Source: Parachlorella kessleri
Taxonomy: Eukaryota > Chlorophyta > Trebouxiophyceae > Chlorellales > Chlorellaceae
Direction of reading: 5' to 3'
Assembly (NCBI GenBank): GCA_001598975.1
Contig: BBXU01002352.1
Location: 1-21,930 of the forward strand
Length of the DNA stretch: 21,930 nt
Positions 9,259-18,361 of this stretch are shown one piece after another. The notes beneath the pieces are model-generated. The model was not told the origin of the DNA and made no database searches. It worked only from the letters and a program-made list of their open reading frames with translations. The position numbers were made by a program, and so were the translations under genes. How positions within the stretch are numbered: position 1 is the first letter of the stretch; the number at the start of each line of letters is the position of its first letter.

Positions 9259-9831
9259 AGTGTATATGGTACAGATCGACGACCCCTGTAGAGGACTGCT
9301 TTATTTGGTCCATACTGATTATTCCCTGAGAGGTACTCCCAGCTCATCGTTCTTCAATGATTGCAAGCCGCCTTCCAGCCATCCTATGTTTATGGTGAGA
9401 GGCAGTGCACAAGTGTGGTAGGTGACCCTGTGTCTGACGGGGCTGTGTGGTTGCAAGTTTGTGTCCCCGATTGTTGGTCCCGAAAAGTTGTGCCACTAGT
9501 ACTACTCCAGCCTGTTGCAATTCGCTTTTAGCAGTGTTGGGGAAGACGCAGGTCGGTTATGTTGTCACATGACTGCTACTCTGTTTCAGTGCACATGGCA
9601 GCAGATCACATGTGCCGGACCACCAGATACGATTGGCACCGCAAGGAAACCTTTGTTTGAATGACATGCAACCGCTTTGAAAAAGCACAGCAAAGCACGC
9701 CATAGCAACAGAATATAGCAGCAGGGACACTTGCTTAACACTTGTTTAGCAGCAATATGCTCCTTTACCTGGCAAGAACACTCCAACCCTCCTTGCTGCA
9801 TGACCTAATACAATCTGGCTTGCTGGGTGTC

Positions 9832-10471
9832 CTACTGTGTCCACTCCACAAACTCCTGCTTAGATGCATCATATGAGTACCACTTGCCGCTCTCGCCATT
9901 ATAGAAGCCTCCGCTGCTGGCATCCCAGTACAGGCCTGCAGGCAGGGAGGAGTGTTCCGCAAATATAAGAAACACAGAACAACCACGGGGCAGGCAAGCC
10001 CAGCCCGCCTCTTGCCTCACAACAATGGGACTTCAATATTGCACTCCCAGGATACCAGGACCGGATGCTGTTGAAATCGGACAAGCAGCGGCGACATACA
10101 CGAGGCTCCTCTGGGTACATCTGGGGCATCCCTATGACGCCCTCCCTTCTCACAAGCCAACAAGCAACCAACACCAAACCAAACTGACCGGTATTCACTC
10201 GACCACGCATCACTGCTCTCCCCTGGTGGATTTCAGCTAGCTGGGCACACCGGCACTAAACCCACCGCATGCAAGTGCACCATCCAGGCACAAGCGACAG
10301 CTCTCAGCTCCCCCCCTCTCAAAGCTTACCAGACTCTGAGCTGTACCAGTAGCCGCTCGCTGGGTCAAAAGCATAGCCTGGGGGCGCCTCTGCTGCTGCT
10401 GCCGAGTCTGCTGCCGCCACCTCCTTCACCTTGGTGACTAGATCAGCCTTGTCTATGATGCCAGCAGCGTC
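9832..10471 (-). other. Exons encoding the SAP/ARMET-like and OCRE-like C-terminal module
   Basis: The last two exons of the LIN1-type gene (10471-10330 and 9935-9832) encode the second helix of a SAP/ARMET-C-like unit, then about 50 residues of repeated aromatic octamers of the form Y.DP.SG.WY. The intron splits the octamer array after SSES. The OCRE assignment rests on the octamer pattern only; OCRE domains are known in the splicing factors RBM5 and RBM10. Confidence 0.7.
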
Positions 10472-13400
10472 CTGCAGGCTCATGCCACAAAGGCGGGCCC
10501 TTTCTTGAGCTTTATCATCAAGCCCCTCCCAAGGTGCCACAAAGCAATCCGGCCCCAATCCAGCTACTCTGCCATATGGGATACAGCGTGGCTTGCGTGC
10601 AAACGTGCTAGTTCCCACGCCACCAGGCCTCCCACCCAGGCCACTCGCGGCAGTTATAGACCCTGTAAGTCTCCTGCCTGCCGGCCCCTTGCCCATCTCA
10701 CCTGCTTGCTTTCCTTAATTCAATTCTTATTCTGGGTTTGCAACCCCAACACCACCTGCCCTTCGATATAACCTGCGACAACCCTTGCAGCCCCCCAATC
10801 TTGCTGACCTGCCCTCTCTCCGTCAGGAATCGCCGCAGCTCCTTGATGGGCCAGCTATCGTAGTCTGTGCCATCCCCAGCAGGCGCAGCAGAGCCCCGGT
10901 GCGCAGGGGGCCCGGACGCCGGCGGCGCTGGGCCTGCTGTGCTGGAGCGCCCCTGGCCTCCCTCGCCTGCTTGGGGAGGGGCTGCAGGCTGCTGCTGCTG
11001 TTCCCCACCAGCCTGTGGCTTGGCAGCGGCCCCCTCGTCATCTGCTGATGGAACAGAGTCGTGTGTTGGGACGGGTAGAGCACTGAGGGTATTGGTCACG
11101 TAGGGAAGCGATGCAGAGGACCATTGGAACCCAGTGCACACCAATATGACTTGTGCCCAACTATTATCAGGATTTCCAGGGCGCTCACCTATCCAGGGTT
11201 GATCCAGGAGGAGGCGCAGGCAAACATCAGCTGCCTCTTTATACATGAGTACCTGCCAAGTCGGCCCGGCTTGGGCGGCACTAGGAAGGCCTGGCAGTTG
11301 CCGCCAAGCCATGGTCACTGAGTCACAATGACTCACCTGATGCAAACATATCTTCATCTGCATCCTCGTACGCGGCCTTTGAAGGGCCAGCGTCCAGGAC
11401 ATTAGAGGGGCCTGGCAGGTCCAGATAGACTGCAGCCGCTCGCTCAAAGTACTCCTGCAGGGAGGGTTCACTTCATTTCGTGAGGTGCGCTAAACAGGGC
11501 AATGAAGATATGGTCGGATAAACCTGGCAGGTTGGCTGAGATACAGCTGCCTCCACAGGATGCTCCCACAGGATATATTGGATGAGCAAGCAGTACACAG
11601 CTAAGGCAACCAGAGCAGTAGCCATGGACCACGAGAGTAAAGATACATCTAATTTGCATCTGTTGCGGCTGCGCCCTTTTGTCTGTCCAACCCAGCCTAT
11701 CACGTGTGTTTGAGTGTGTGGTGGTGGTGGTGGTGTGCGCGTGGTATTGGTGAGAGGGGGGGGGGGCGGCAGCTGTACTTTTCTTACCCTGTCTTGTGTG
11801 TACACATCGGTCTCCCCAGCATCCATAAGGTTGCTCACTGCCTCGGTTAGCTTGTCAAACTGCTCCTTGGCCTGCACAGCACAGGAAGAATCCCCAGGTT
11901 GGGATATAAGTCCCGCTCTCGTCATCCACGGTAGCCTAGCTAGGCTGCCGTGACCACCGTGGTGCCGTCATGACACGCAGCCTTGCGAGGGTGCTGGGCG
12001 CCTCAAACTACAGCATGCCTTTTGCTTTCCCCTCGCAGGCAGACTGTAAGACATAGAGGTGCATGTTTGATGAGACTATACAGCATAGAACGGCGGTCAG
12101 GTGGCACCCTCAACCTGCGGTAAACGTCCGACGCTCGGCGCCAAGGGGACGCCCCGCCCGCATCTGCAAGAGACTAAACTAGGGAGCTAGCCCGCCCAAG
12201 ACCCACAAATCGCAGCACCCACCTGCGCCGGGTCCAACCCGCTAGTTTCGTTGGCCGCTGCCCTCGTTGCTGCTGCTGATGCTGCTGATGGCGCCGCCGC
12301 CGCCGGCTGCTGCTGCTGCTCCTGCTTGCCCCGCTTCTGCTGCCGCTTCACCGTGCGGCTGTGGCCTCCTAGCCGCTTCAGCGCCCTGCAGGCAGGGGGT
12401 GCACATCCCCAGACCCTCTAGCAGGGCTGTGGCAGCAGGTCACCGATGGGGCTGGGCCACGCCACCTTAAGACCGCAACTTCTGGTGCCTCCTCTGATGC
12501 CTGCCTTGCTTCAAGCCGGCCTACGCTCCCAACCCCACCTCCAATTTGTCCTCCCTGTGCTTTACACGGGACGGATCTGCCCAACCCAAGGCTTTCTCCC
12601 CTTCCCGCCCCGCCAAGGAAGCCCCCAATGCAACCGGCCAGACGACCACCCCCCTCAACACAACTTCTTTGCACTCCCTGCTTCGAACCATGAACCATGC
12701 TTGCTCACTAGCAGCCTGCCGGGCGCGTGCCCCGCCCGCTCACCGCGTGACTGTCTCCCCCGGCAGCAGGCACTGAGACACGGTAAACTGCAGCCGCGCT
12801 ATCTGCGCCGCGGTGAGGGGCGCCGCCCCCTCGGCCGCCTCCATCTGCCGCTGCTGCGCCTCAATCTTGCGGCGCACCTCCGCAGTCACCACCTTGGCTG
12901 CACAACCAAGCAAGGTCGCTTGGATTATACGGGGAGATACACACAACTTCTGGCTGCGGCAGGATTGGGAGGGATGTTTACACAGTTTGGCTTACATCCA
13001 GGATTGAACCACTAGTTCCAACGGTCACCAGCAGGGTGTGTGGGGCAGGTAGGAGCACACCCACGTCTTGCGGCCACCTGAGCTGCCAGGGCACCGCAAC
13101 ACCATTTCCTAAGAAAGCATAGGAAGCACATGCACTTACATGCTGCGCCTCCCCCCCCTTCCTCCCTAAGGCATCTGAATGACACCAAGTGTGGGCCATT
13201 ACGCTACCCTTTCGTGCCTGGCAAGCATGGCTGTGAGGAGAGGTAGACCTCCCCAGGGACCCGTGCCCTGGCCCTCCTCCAGGCAAGGTGTCAACCAGGC
13301 ACCTTCGCATCACCACCTGTACTTACTACCTTACACTACCATTTTTTCAAAGAGGCGCCAGCCTTGCCACCACCAGTCACATACCTTCCTCGGACTTGAG

Positions 13401-15359
13401 CCAGGCATCGTCCACGTCATCCTCATCCTTCCCTTCCACATAATTGCCCGATTCATCGAAGTGCCCGCGCCGCCGCTCCTCCTGCCCAACCACATAACAT
13501 TAAATTTTACTGTGTTTTTTTTGTCCATTCGTAAGTCATATGACACGCAAAGTGTTGACCTCGTGCCTCGCCAAAGTGCCCGTGCCGCCGCTCCTCCAGC
13601 ATTTTCAGGGAGCGCGCCAGGGAGGGCGGTTACGCGCTCAACACTTTCGCCTAAGAAGCAACCCCGCCCAAATATGTTCGGCGTGCTTACACACAAACAG
13701 CACTCCTGCGCAGGTGGGCTGCTCAGCCTCCTACTGCCATGTGCGGCGGTGCTTCTTGAGAAGCGTCATGGGGAGGCCTCAAAGCGCAGCATGCTGAGCG
13801 CAGACAGCCATCTTATGCCTGACTACCACTCTCTATTGTGATCTCAGACCCATACCTGGGAGGTGCTGTCAAGTTCACAAGAGTGACATGGAAGGAGTCA
13901 GGCACAAGCAGACCACACAGTCTTAAAGCTCAAGGCCGTCATTATAGCTGTACAATCTTCAGCATTTCATCAATGTTGTCGTCTAGGGAATCTGCCAGTA
14001 GCAGGAACAGTGCACAGGCTTGCCCCCAGCCACACTCACCTTCAGGTTGAACGCCTCCAGCTGAATGCCGTCGTCCTCATCAGCCTCCAGCTCCTCCTCC
14101 ACACCCTCCAAGTCCTCCACCAGGTCAGTGTCCCCTGCTTGCGCAGCACACCGCCCCCAGCAGCCACCCCTTGGGTGCGGGGAAGGCGCCAAGGGAAGCC
14201 TCCCGTGGCTTCCCTTGTGTTCAGGGACGTGGTTGCCATGCGGTTTTCCATGCCCGGGGTGCGAGGCAGCCTCTCTCCTGCCGGCAAACCTGCTGCTCCT
14301 CTGCCAACTACCCAGCCAACATGGGAAAGAAGAGAGACAGTGGCCCTGCAGGCCCGCCCCTGGCAGGAGCACGCCTTCCAACTCTCAAACAAGGGCCAGG
14401 ACCCGCTGACCCAGGCGACCTTGCTGCAAGCATCTCCTCTATTTCATCACAGACTGTCTGAAGCACATGGTATAGGCTGGTGCGCCTCGTGCCTATCATT
14501 CAATTGATAAGCCTCATGAGGGGCCTCACATCCCAAGCCCCAGGGTTGGTGGTGGCAAGCCTGTCAACCCACACCACAACAGGCCCGGCTCAGGACAAGC
14601 TGTACAAGACGAGACACCACTCACACGGGGTGGGGGACACTGCCACAGGACCTACCTGCCATCGCGCCTTTCCGCTTGGCTGCCCGGCGCTTCTGAGCCA
14701 TCCCCACCAGCGACTCCTTCACCGGCCCTCCCTCCTCCGCCTCAATCTGCTCAAGGGTCTTGCCCTTTTTCACCACCTTTGCCACCTTGGCTGCAGTGAA
14801 AGCAAGGGCACAGCAGGGGCGAGAGTCGGCCTTTGAAGGACAGTACCGGTAACCTGTACAAAGGCAAGACACAGAGCTTCACTGCGTACAACCCTGTTAC
14901 TCCATTGCGCCCCTACCTCCTCTCTGTTCGTATTGCTGCCGCCTTTACCAAAGATGGCCCACTTTCCATGCAGGCAGTGCTGGGGCTGCATTCAAGGATG
15001 CGCGAGCAGGCTGGCGAGCCTCACCATCTTGGTGTCTAAACTGTTTCTTTTGTTTCTTCTCTGCCTCCTCATCTTTCAGGGCCTGTAACAACACATAGCC
15101 TCACTGTGCAACCGACGGATGGGGTCTAGGCTGCCTGGCAGCACCTTGCAGGGCAATTAGGGGCTGCCCTGCACCTCCAGTAGTGCCAGCAACGGCTAAG
15201 GAGGCCAGGGGCACTGCCGGTAACAGGCAAAAGCTTCCTGTGACAGTCCAAGGTGGGCTAGCTACTGTGGGTCCCTTGCTGTTCACCAGCCACTCCACCT
15301 TCCCAGTGCACCTGCTGGATAATAGCATCCGTCTTGGCGTCTCTAGGTCTGTCATCCAT
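9832..15359 (-). CDS. LIN1: LIN1/CD2BP2 (U5 snRNP 52K)-type splicing protein with OCRE-like C-terminus
   Basis: Twelve exons, all phase-consistent: 15359-15312, 15082-15025, 14790-14656, 14134-14040, 13481-13385, 12897-12744, 12385-12223, 11871-11788, 11454-11337, 11041-10809, 10471-10330, 9935-9832 (TAG). Product 476 residues, longer than human CD2BP2 (about 340). Family hallmarks, in order: a Lys-rich N-terminus (KVAKVVKKGKTLEQIEAEEG); the acidic segment DEDDGIQLEAFNLK joined to EERRRGHFDESGNYV (residues about 99-127); DDAWL; LPGETVTRALKRLGG; and KLTEAVSNLMDAG (about 257-269). These match the CD2BP2 FNL...GHFDADGNY and PGETV.QALRRLG blocks. Family members bind U5 snRNP (PRP6) during tri-snRNP assembly in the nucleus. 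After an Ala/Gln/Pro linker come YDSWPIKELRRFLTERG and DAAGIIDKADLVTKVKEVAA (about 378-416), a SAP/ARMET-C-like helical pair, then aromatic Y/W-rich octamers (GYAFDPASGYWY; GLYWDASSGGFYNGESGKWY) resembling OCRE, ending EFVEWTQ. No GYF signature is seen. All donors are GT. Confidence 0.92.
11716..11769. repeat. (GGT)n and poly-G tracts in a LIN1 intron
   Basis: A GGT microsatellite near 11718-11734 followed by an 11-12 base G-run near 11756-11766, within the intron between exons 8 and 9. No coding role. Confidence 0.75.
12266..12330. repeat. Trinucleotide-rich coding tract (Gln/Ala)
   Basis: Degenerate GCT/GCC-type triplets on the plus strand within exon 7 of the LIN1-type gene. On the coding strand they give the QEQQQQPAAAA and AASAAAT runs. 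Such tracts commonly vary in length between strains. Confidence 0.7.
13459..13597 (-). repeat. Exon 5 start duplicated inside the neighbouring intron
   Basis: 13459-13482 (the first bases of LIN1 exon 5, encoding EERRRGHF) matches 13574-13597 at 23 of 24 positions. The upstream copy would read EERRHGHF but is not preceded by the GGGCAG acceptor, and its frame then diverges. It looks like a decayed pseudo-exon. Confidence 0.7.
13482..14039 (-). other. LIN1 intron 4
   Basis: 558-base intron between FNLK (donor GTGAGT) and EERRRGHF (acceptor TTGGGCAG). It contains the decayed exon copy at 13574-13597 and otherwise nothing recognisable. Phase 0 on both sides. Confidence 0.75.
14135..14655 (-). 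other. LIN1 intron 3
   Basis: 521-base intron with a GTAGGT donor and an AAGCAG acceptor, phase 1. A short open frame near 14420-14460 (CDEIEEMLAAR) looks exon-like, but its phase fits neither neighbour, whereas direct joining gives KGAMAGDTDLVEDLEG. Confidence 0.65.
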
Positions 15360-15953
15360 GATTGTTATGGAACTGGTAGAGCAAACACCGAAACAAAGCA
15401 CAACTAATCAGCGAAGTGATACTGATACCAGGATTGCTTGTAGGCTCAAGTGTAGCAAGCTGAGGCTTGGATTGTTTGGAACCGGTCGCTGGGCTACCAA
15501 AACTCCAGTTGCCAGGTCAGAGCGGGAATGCTTTCGAAGCCTAGGTCTGCGCTGTGGTTGAATGATTGGGCTAGCCTCATCGCTTGATTCGCACCCAAAG
15601 TTATATCGCATTTCGTGCACTGTTTCAATAGTCGCACTGCAGAACTCACAACTTTCATGATGCAGACAGTACTGAAGGGCAGCAGGCTGGGCCTGCGAGT
15701 CTGCAAAGGGGCCACCTGCCAACTGGGTAGGAGTGGACCCTTGCAACCCCCAAGGAGGCTAACCAGGATGCAAGAAGCAGGGCTTCGCAGCGGCCAGACG
15801 CCCATCGCTGGTGGGCTATGGAGTCCTTTTTTAGCGGGCTTGCAAGGGGTGCTTAGGGAGTTACTACCAAAACCCGCTTAAAACAGCAGTGTGTTTGCGT
15901 GGACCGTTGTAGGACGGATAGGCAGGACACATGAGAAGCAGCCGCCTTGTAGG
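15360..15953. promoter_or_regulatory. Divergent promoter region of the LIN1-type and Mpv17-family genes
   Basis: 594 bases between the ATG at 15359 (minus) and the ATG at 15954 (plus), so both promoters and 5' UTRs should lie here. On the plus side an in-frame TAA at 15879 bounds the reading frame, supporting 15954 as the first ATG. No clear TATA box or other motif. Confidence 0.5.
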
Positions 15954-17805
15954 ATGTTCAGCACAAGCGCCGGTGGCGGCAGCGGCAGCGTGGGCGGCAT
16001 AGGCGCAGGAGGCGGCGGCGGTGGTGGTGGTGGCAGCGGCAAGAGCGGCTCTGGCGGCGGTGGTGGGCTGTGGGCAGCTTACCTGGCACTGCTAGACCGC
16101 AGACCGGTATGCTCCCAGGAGCTTGGCAATGGCAGTCAAGGCTGCGCTTTGATTTCATTGATTTCATAATGAGCTTTATAAACTTGATCTGGTTGTCTTC
16201 GACATCAATCCTGACTGTTAGGCATCACAACTTGCTACCGGGGCCTGTGAAGTCTGCGAGCTGCTACATGCCCTGCTAGTCTTACCAATTCTTTGCTCTG
16301 AGCCAGTGCAGCTGGCCACCAAGGCGGTCTCGGCCGCGGTCCTTAATGGCTTGGGTGACATCATTGCTCAGCTGGGATTCGAGAAGGGCCATGACTTTGA
16401 CTGGCGGCGCCTGGGAGTGTTTACATTCCTGGTGAGTGGGTGGTCAGCTGCCTGTGTACAGGGCATGTAGCATGGTAGGATATACTTTTGCTCAGGCACC
16501 CCCCCCCCCCTCCCTTGGGCACTACTTGGTAGACCGCGGCACTGCTCATGCATCAGCAAGTGCCTTCAACACCAGCAGCATTCCGTGCTAGTACCAAATG
16601 TAGTTTTATATTTGGCCTGATGCCCCTGCTGCCGTGGCCGCTGCCTTCAGGGCTTCATCTTCATTGGCCCTGCGCTGCACTACTGGTATGGCACGCTGGG
16701 CCGGCTTGTGACCGCCAAGGGCACCGCAGGTGGGCAACACCTTACCATGCAGATGTTTTTTCATGGTGGCAGATAATGCGAACTGAGAGTTGAGCGTGTA
16801 GTGTATAGGGCTGGAGGCGAAGATGCTTGAGGTCTTGCCTGAGATTTGTGAATCTCCTTGCAAGGGACCAGCAGGGTTCAGGTTTGGTTTTCGGGTGGGG
16901 GAGGCAGGCTGCTGCACTCTCATCCCCACCAGGGCATACCAGGGGCCGTTGCTGGGACAAGCTCAGCATGCACACCGGACCTCCTGCTGCTACACGCTGG
17001 AAGTTAGGCGGCCGTACATATCAAGCTCCTGGTGGCATGAAATGCAGGCACGCTGATCAAGCTCACAGCCGACCAGCTGGCCTTTGCCCCGACCTTCATC
17101 TCGGCCATTTTGGGGCTGATTATGGCCTTTGAGGGGCAGGCCCATGCCTTGCCCGACAAGCTGCGGCAGGTCCGGTGCTAGCTTGGTCCCGCCTCTTTGC
17201 GAGACTGCCTGGCAAAGAGAGCGTGCAGTCACGGGTTTGCTGGGTGTCTGGTAGTAATAGCCTGAGCAGCTATGGGCGCCAGCAGGCATGTTGCGGGCAA
17301 TGTTGTTGGTGCTCTCCCAGTGCAGCAGGGCACAGCGCTCAAAACTCCATGTCTTTTCCCTGTACTAAGGCTCGGCTACCTCTTCCTGCTAATTCAACCC
17401 TGACTGGCAGACTCCTTCCGCTTCCGTGTGCAGGATCTCTTCACAATTGTCAGGAGCAACTGGATGCTGTGGGTGCCCTTCCAGTTCTTCAACTTCCGAT
17501 ATGTGCCAGTGAACCTGCAGGCAAGTCTCTTGGAACATGATGCGCTCCATAGCCTTGTGGTTGCTGCATCCACTGCTCCAAATGGTGGAAAGGAAGGACG
17601 GCAATGTCAGCCGGCGGACTGCCTGAGCCTACTGTGCGCCTGAGCCTACTGTGCGTGGGTGTACCGGGCACGGGTGTTAACAACGCAAGATCCGAATAAG
17701 AATGTGGGCTTGCATGTCTTTGTGCAGGTGCTGTCGTCCAACGTGTGTGCCCTGGCATGGAACACATACATGTCATACGTGACACATAAGAGGGTCCAGC
17801 ACTGA
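15954..17805 (+). CDS. Mpv17/PMP22-family membrane protein
   Basis: Six exons: 15954-16106, 16312-16431, 16651-16729, 17048-17169, 17434-17520, 17728-17805 (TGA), giving 212 residues, a typical family length. Hallmarks in order: LLDRRPLATKAVSAAVLNGL then GDIIAQ (about 46-71), GPALHYWYGTLGRL, ADQLAFAP, an EG segment before DKLR, then NWMLWVPFQFFNFRYVPVNL and NTYMSYVTHK. Known family members are four-helix proteins of the mitochondrial inner membrane or peroxisome linked to metabolite or nucleotide homeostasis; the exact substrate is unsettled. The first 38 residues are unusual: a Gly/Ser tract (GGGGGGGGGSGKSGSGGGGG) instead of an ordinary presequence. ATG 15954 is the first in-frame ATG after a stop at 15879. 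Intron 5 appears GC-AG, and the exon 4 donor (GTCCGG) is weak. Confidence 0.94.
15972..16070 (+). repeat. Gly-codon microsatellite in coding sequence
   Basis: GGC/GGT-rich triplets encoding the Gly/Ser-rich N-terminus of the Mpv17-family protein. The purest part (GGCGGCGGTGGTGGTGGTGG) lies near 16013-16035. Confidence 0.8.
16499..16512. repeat. Poly-C run in Mpv17-family intron 2
   Basis: A run of about a dozen C between 16499 and 16512. Intronic; likely length-variable or prone to sequencing error. Confidence 0.75.
16765..16794 (+). repeat. Dispersed repeat B, copy 2
   Basis: Partner of 9161-9190, inside intron 3 of the Mpv17-family gene. GGTGGCAGATAATGCGAACT matches with only two differences in the first 25 bases. 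Confidence 0.5.
17521..17727 (+). other. Mpv17-family intron 5 with GC-AG borders
   Basis: The exon ends AACCTGCAG and the intron begins GCAAGT; the acceptor is TTTGTGCAG at 17719-17727. Phase 0 on both sides gives RYVPVNLQ joined to VLSSNVCALAWNTYMSY, matching the family. The closest upstream GT (in TATGTGCCA) would delete conserved residues. Confidence 0.8.
17621..17654 (+). repeat. Perfect 17-bp tandem duplication
   Basis: GCCTGAGCCTACTGTGC occurs twice head to tail inside intron 5 of the Mpv17-family gene. Confidence 0.9.
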
Positions 17806-18361
17806 GGTATTGATGGGTGCAACAGCACAAACAGACATTGTAGCACTTACGCTCTAGATGTTAACCTTTCTTGGATGCCACTGCCTGTCGTTGGCCCTGC
17901 GCCCAAGAGATGCTCATGTCTCGTGCAGCCCATGTTGACTTGTCTTAGTTTTGACCATAGGGCCATAAGTTCTAAGCCATCTGAAATGTGCATGTGATGC
18001 CTGATCTTCAACCGGACGCATGAAATCAATTGAAATCCTGGATTAGCACTCAGACAAAACTTGGGAGCATTTCTGCATCCATCCCTGTCAGTACAATTCA
18101 CCTCATACTCTCCACCTGCAACAAGGCTGATGTGGCAACGCGCCTGAAAGTTACCCGAGGCGGGAAACTTATCGGTACCATTTATCGCCCGAAATGCAAA
18201 CCCTTGGCACTCGCAAGCAAGAGAGGAAGGAGATTTCGCTATCGGTACCGTTTGTAGTAGCTCTCTTGCTTTGTGCAATTTTTCCAATTCGCATCTAGCT
18301 ACGCTGGGTTAGGTTCTACCCAAGGATTAATTATATCAACATCATGTACGGGCAGGCAGCT
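17806..18361. other. Intergenic region between Mpv17-family and oxidoreductase genes
   Basis: Contains the 3' UTR of one gene, the promoter of the next and copy 2 of dispersed repeat A. A 14-base direct repeat around TATCGGTACC with one mismatch sits at 18170-18183 and 18240-18253. No obvious TGTAA near the Mpv17-family stop. Confidence 0.5.
18050..18095 (+). repeat. Dispersed repeat A, copy 2
   Basis: Partner of 6658-6702, about 85% identical, in the intergenic region after the Mpv17-family gene. Confidence 0.55.

Larger units (their letters stand above)
9039..9831. other. Convergent intergenic region
   Basis: Lies between the 3' ends of the coiled-coil gene (plus) and the LIN1-type gene (minus). 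It holds both 3' UTRs, the second copy of the duplicated CDS tail, a dispersed repeat at 9161-9190 and a possible poly(A) signal at 9254-9258. I see no exon here. Confidence 0.6.

Noticed and set aside
10698..11471. 257-codon minus-strand frame read as one unspliced gene
   Set aside because: It reads through LIN1 introns and reads exon 9 in the wrong frame; only the part from 11041 down to 10809 is real coding sequence.
13331..13696. Minus-strand frame including the exon 5 copy as an extra LIN1 exon
   Set aside because: The copy has no CAG acceptor, and FNLK joins directly to EERRRGHF in phase.
13179..13841. Long plus-strand open frame (220 codons), the longest plus-strand frame in this part of the window
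   Set aside because: It lies antisense over LIN1 exon 5 and its introns, and has no domain or splice logic.
14308..14499. Possible extra LIN1 exon encoding CDEIEEMLAAR
   Set aside because: Its phase fits neither flanking exon, while direct splicing of the neighbours restores the family sequence.
17847..18287. Minus-strand open frame of about 146 codons between two genes
   Set aside because: It opens with TTG, has no ATG until late, overlaps repeat A and resembles no protein family.
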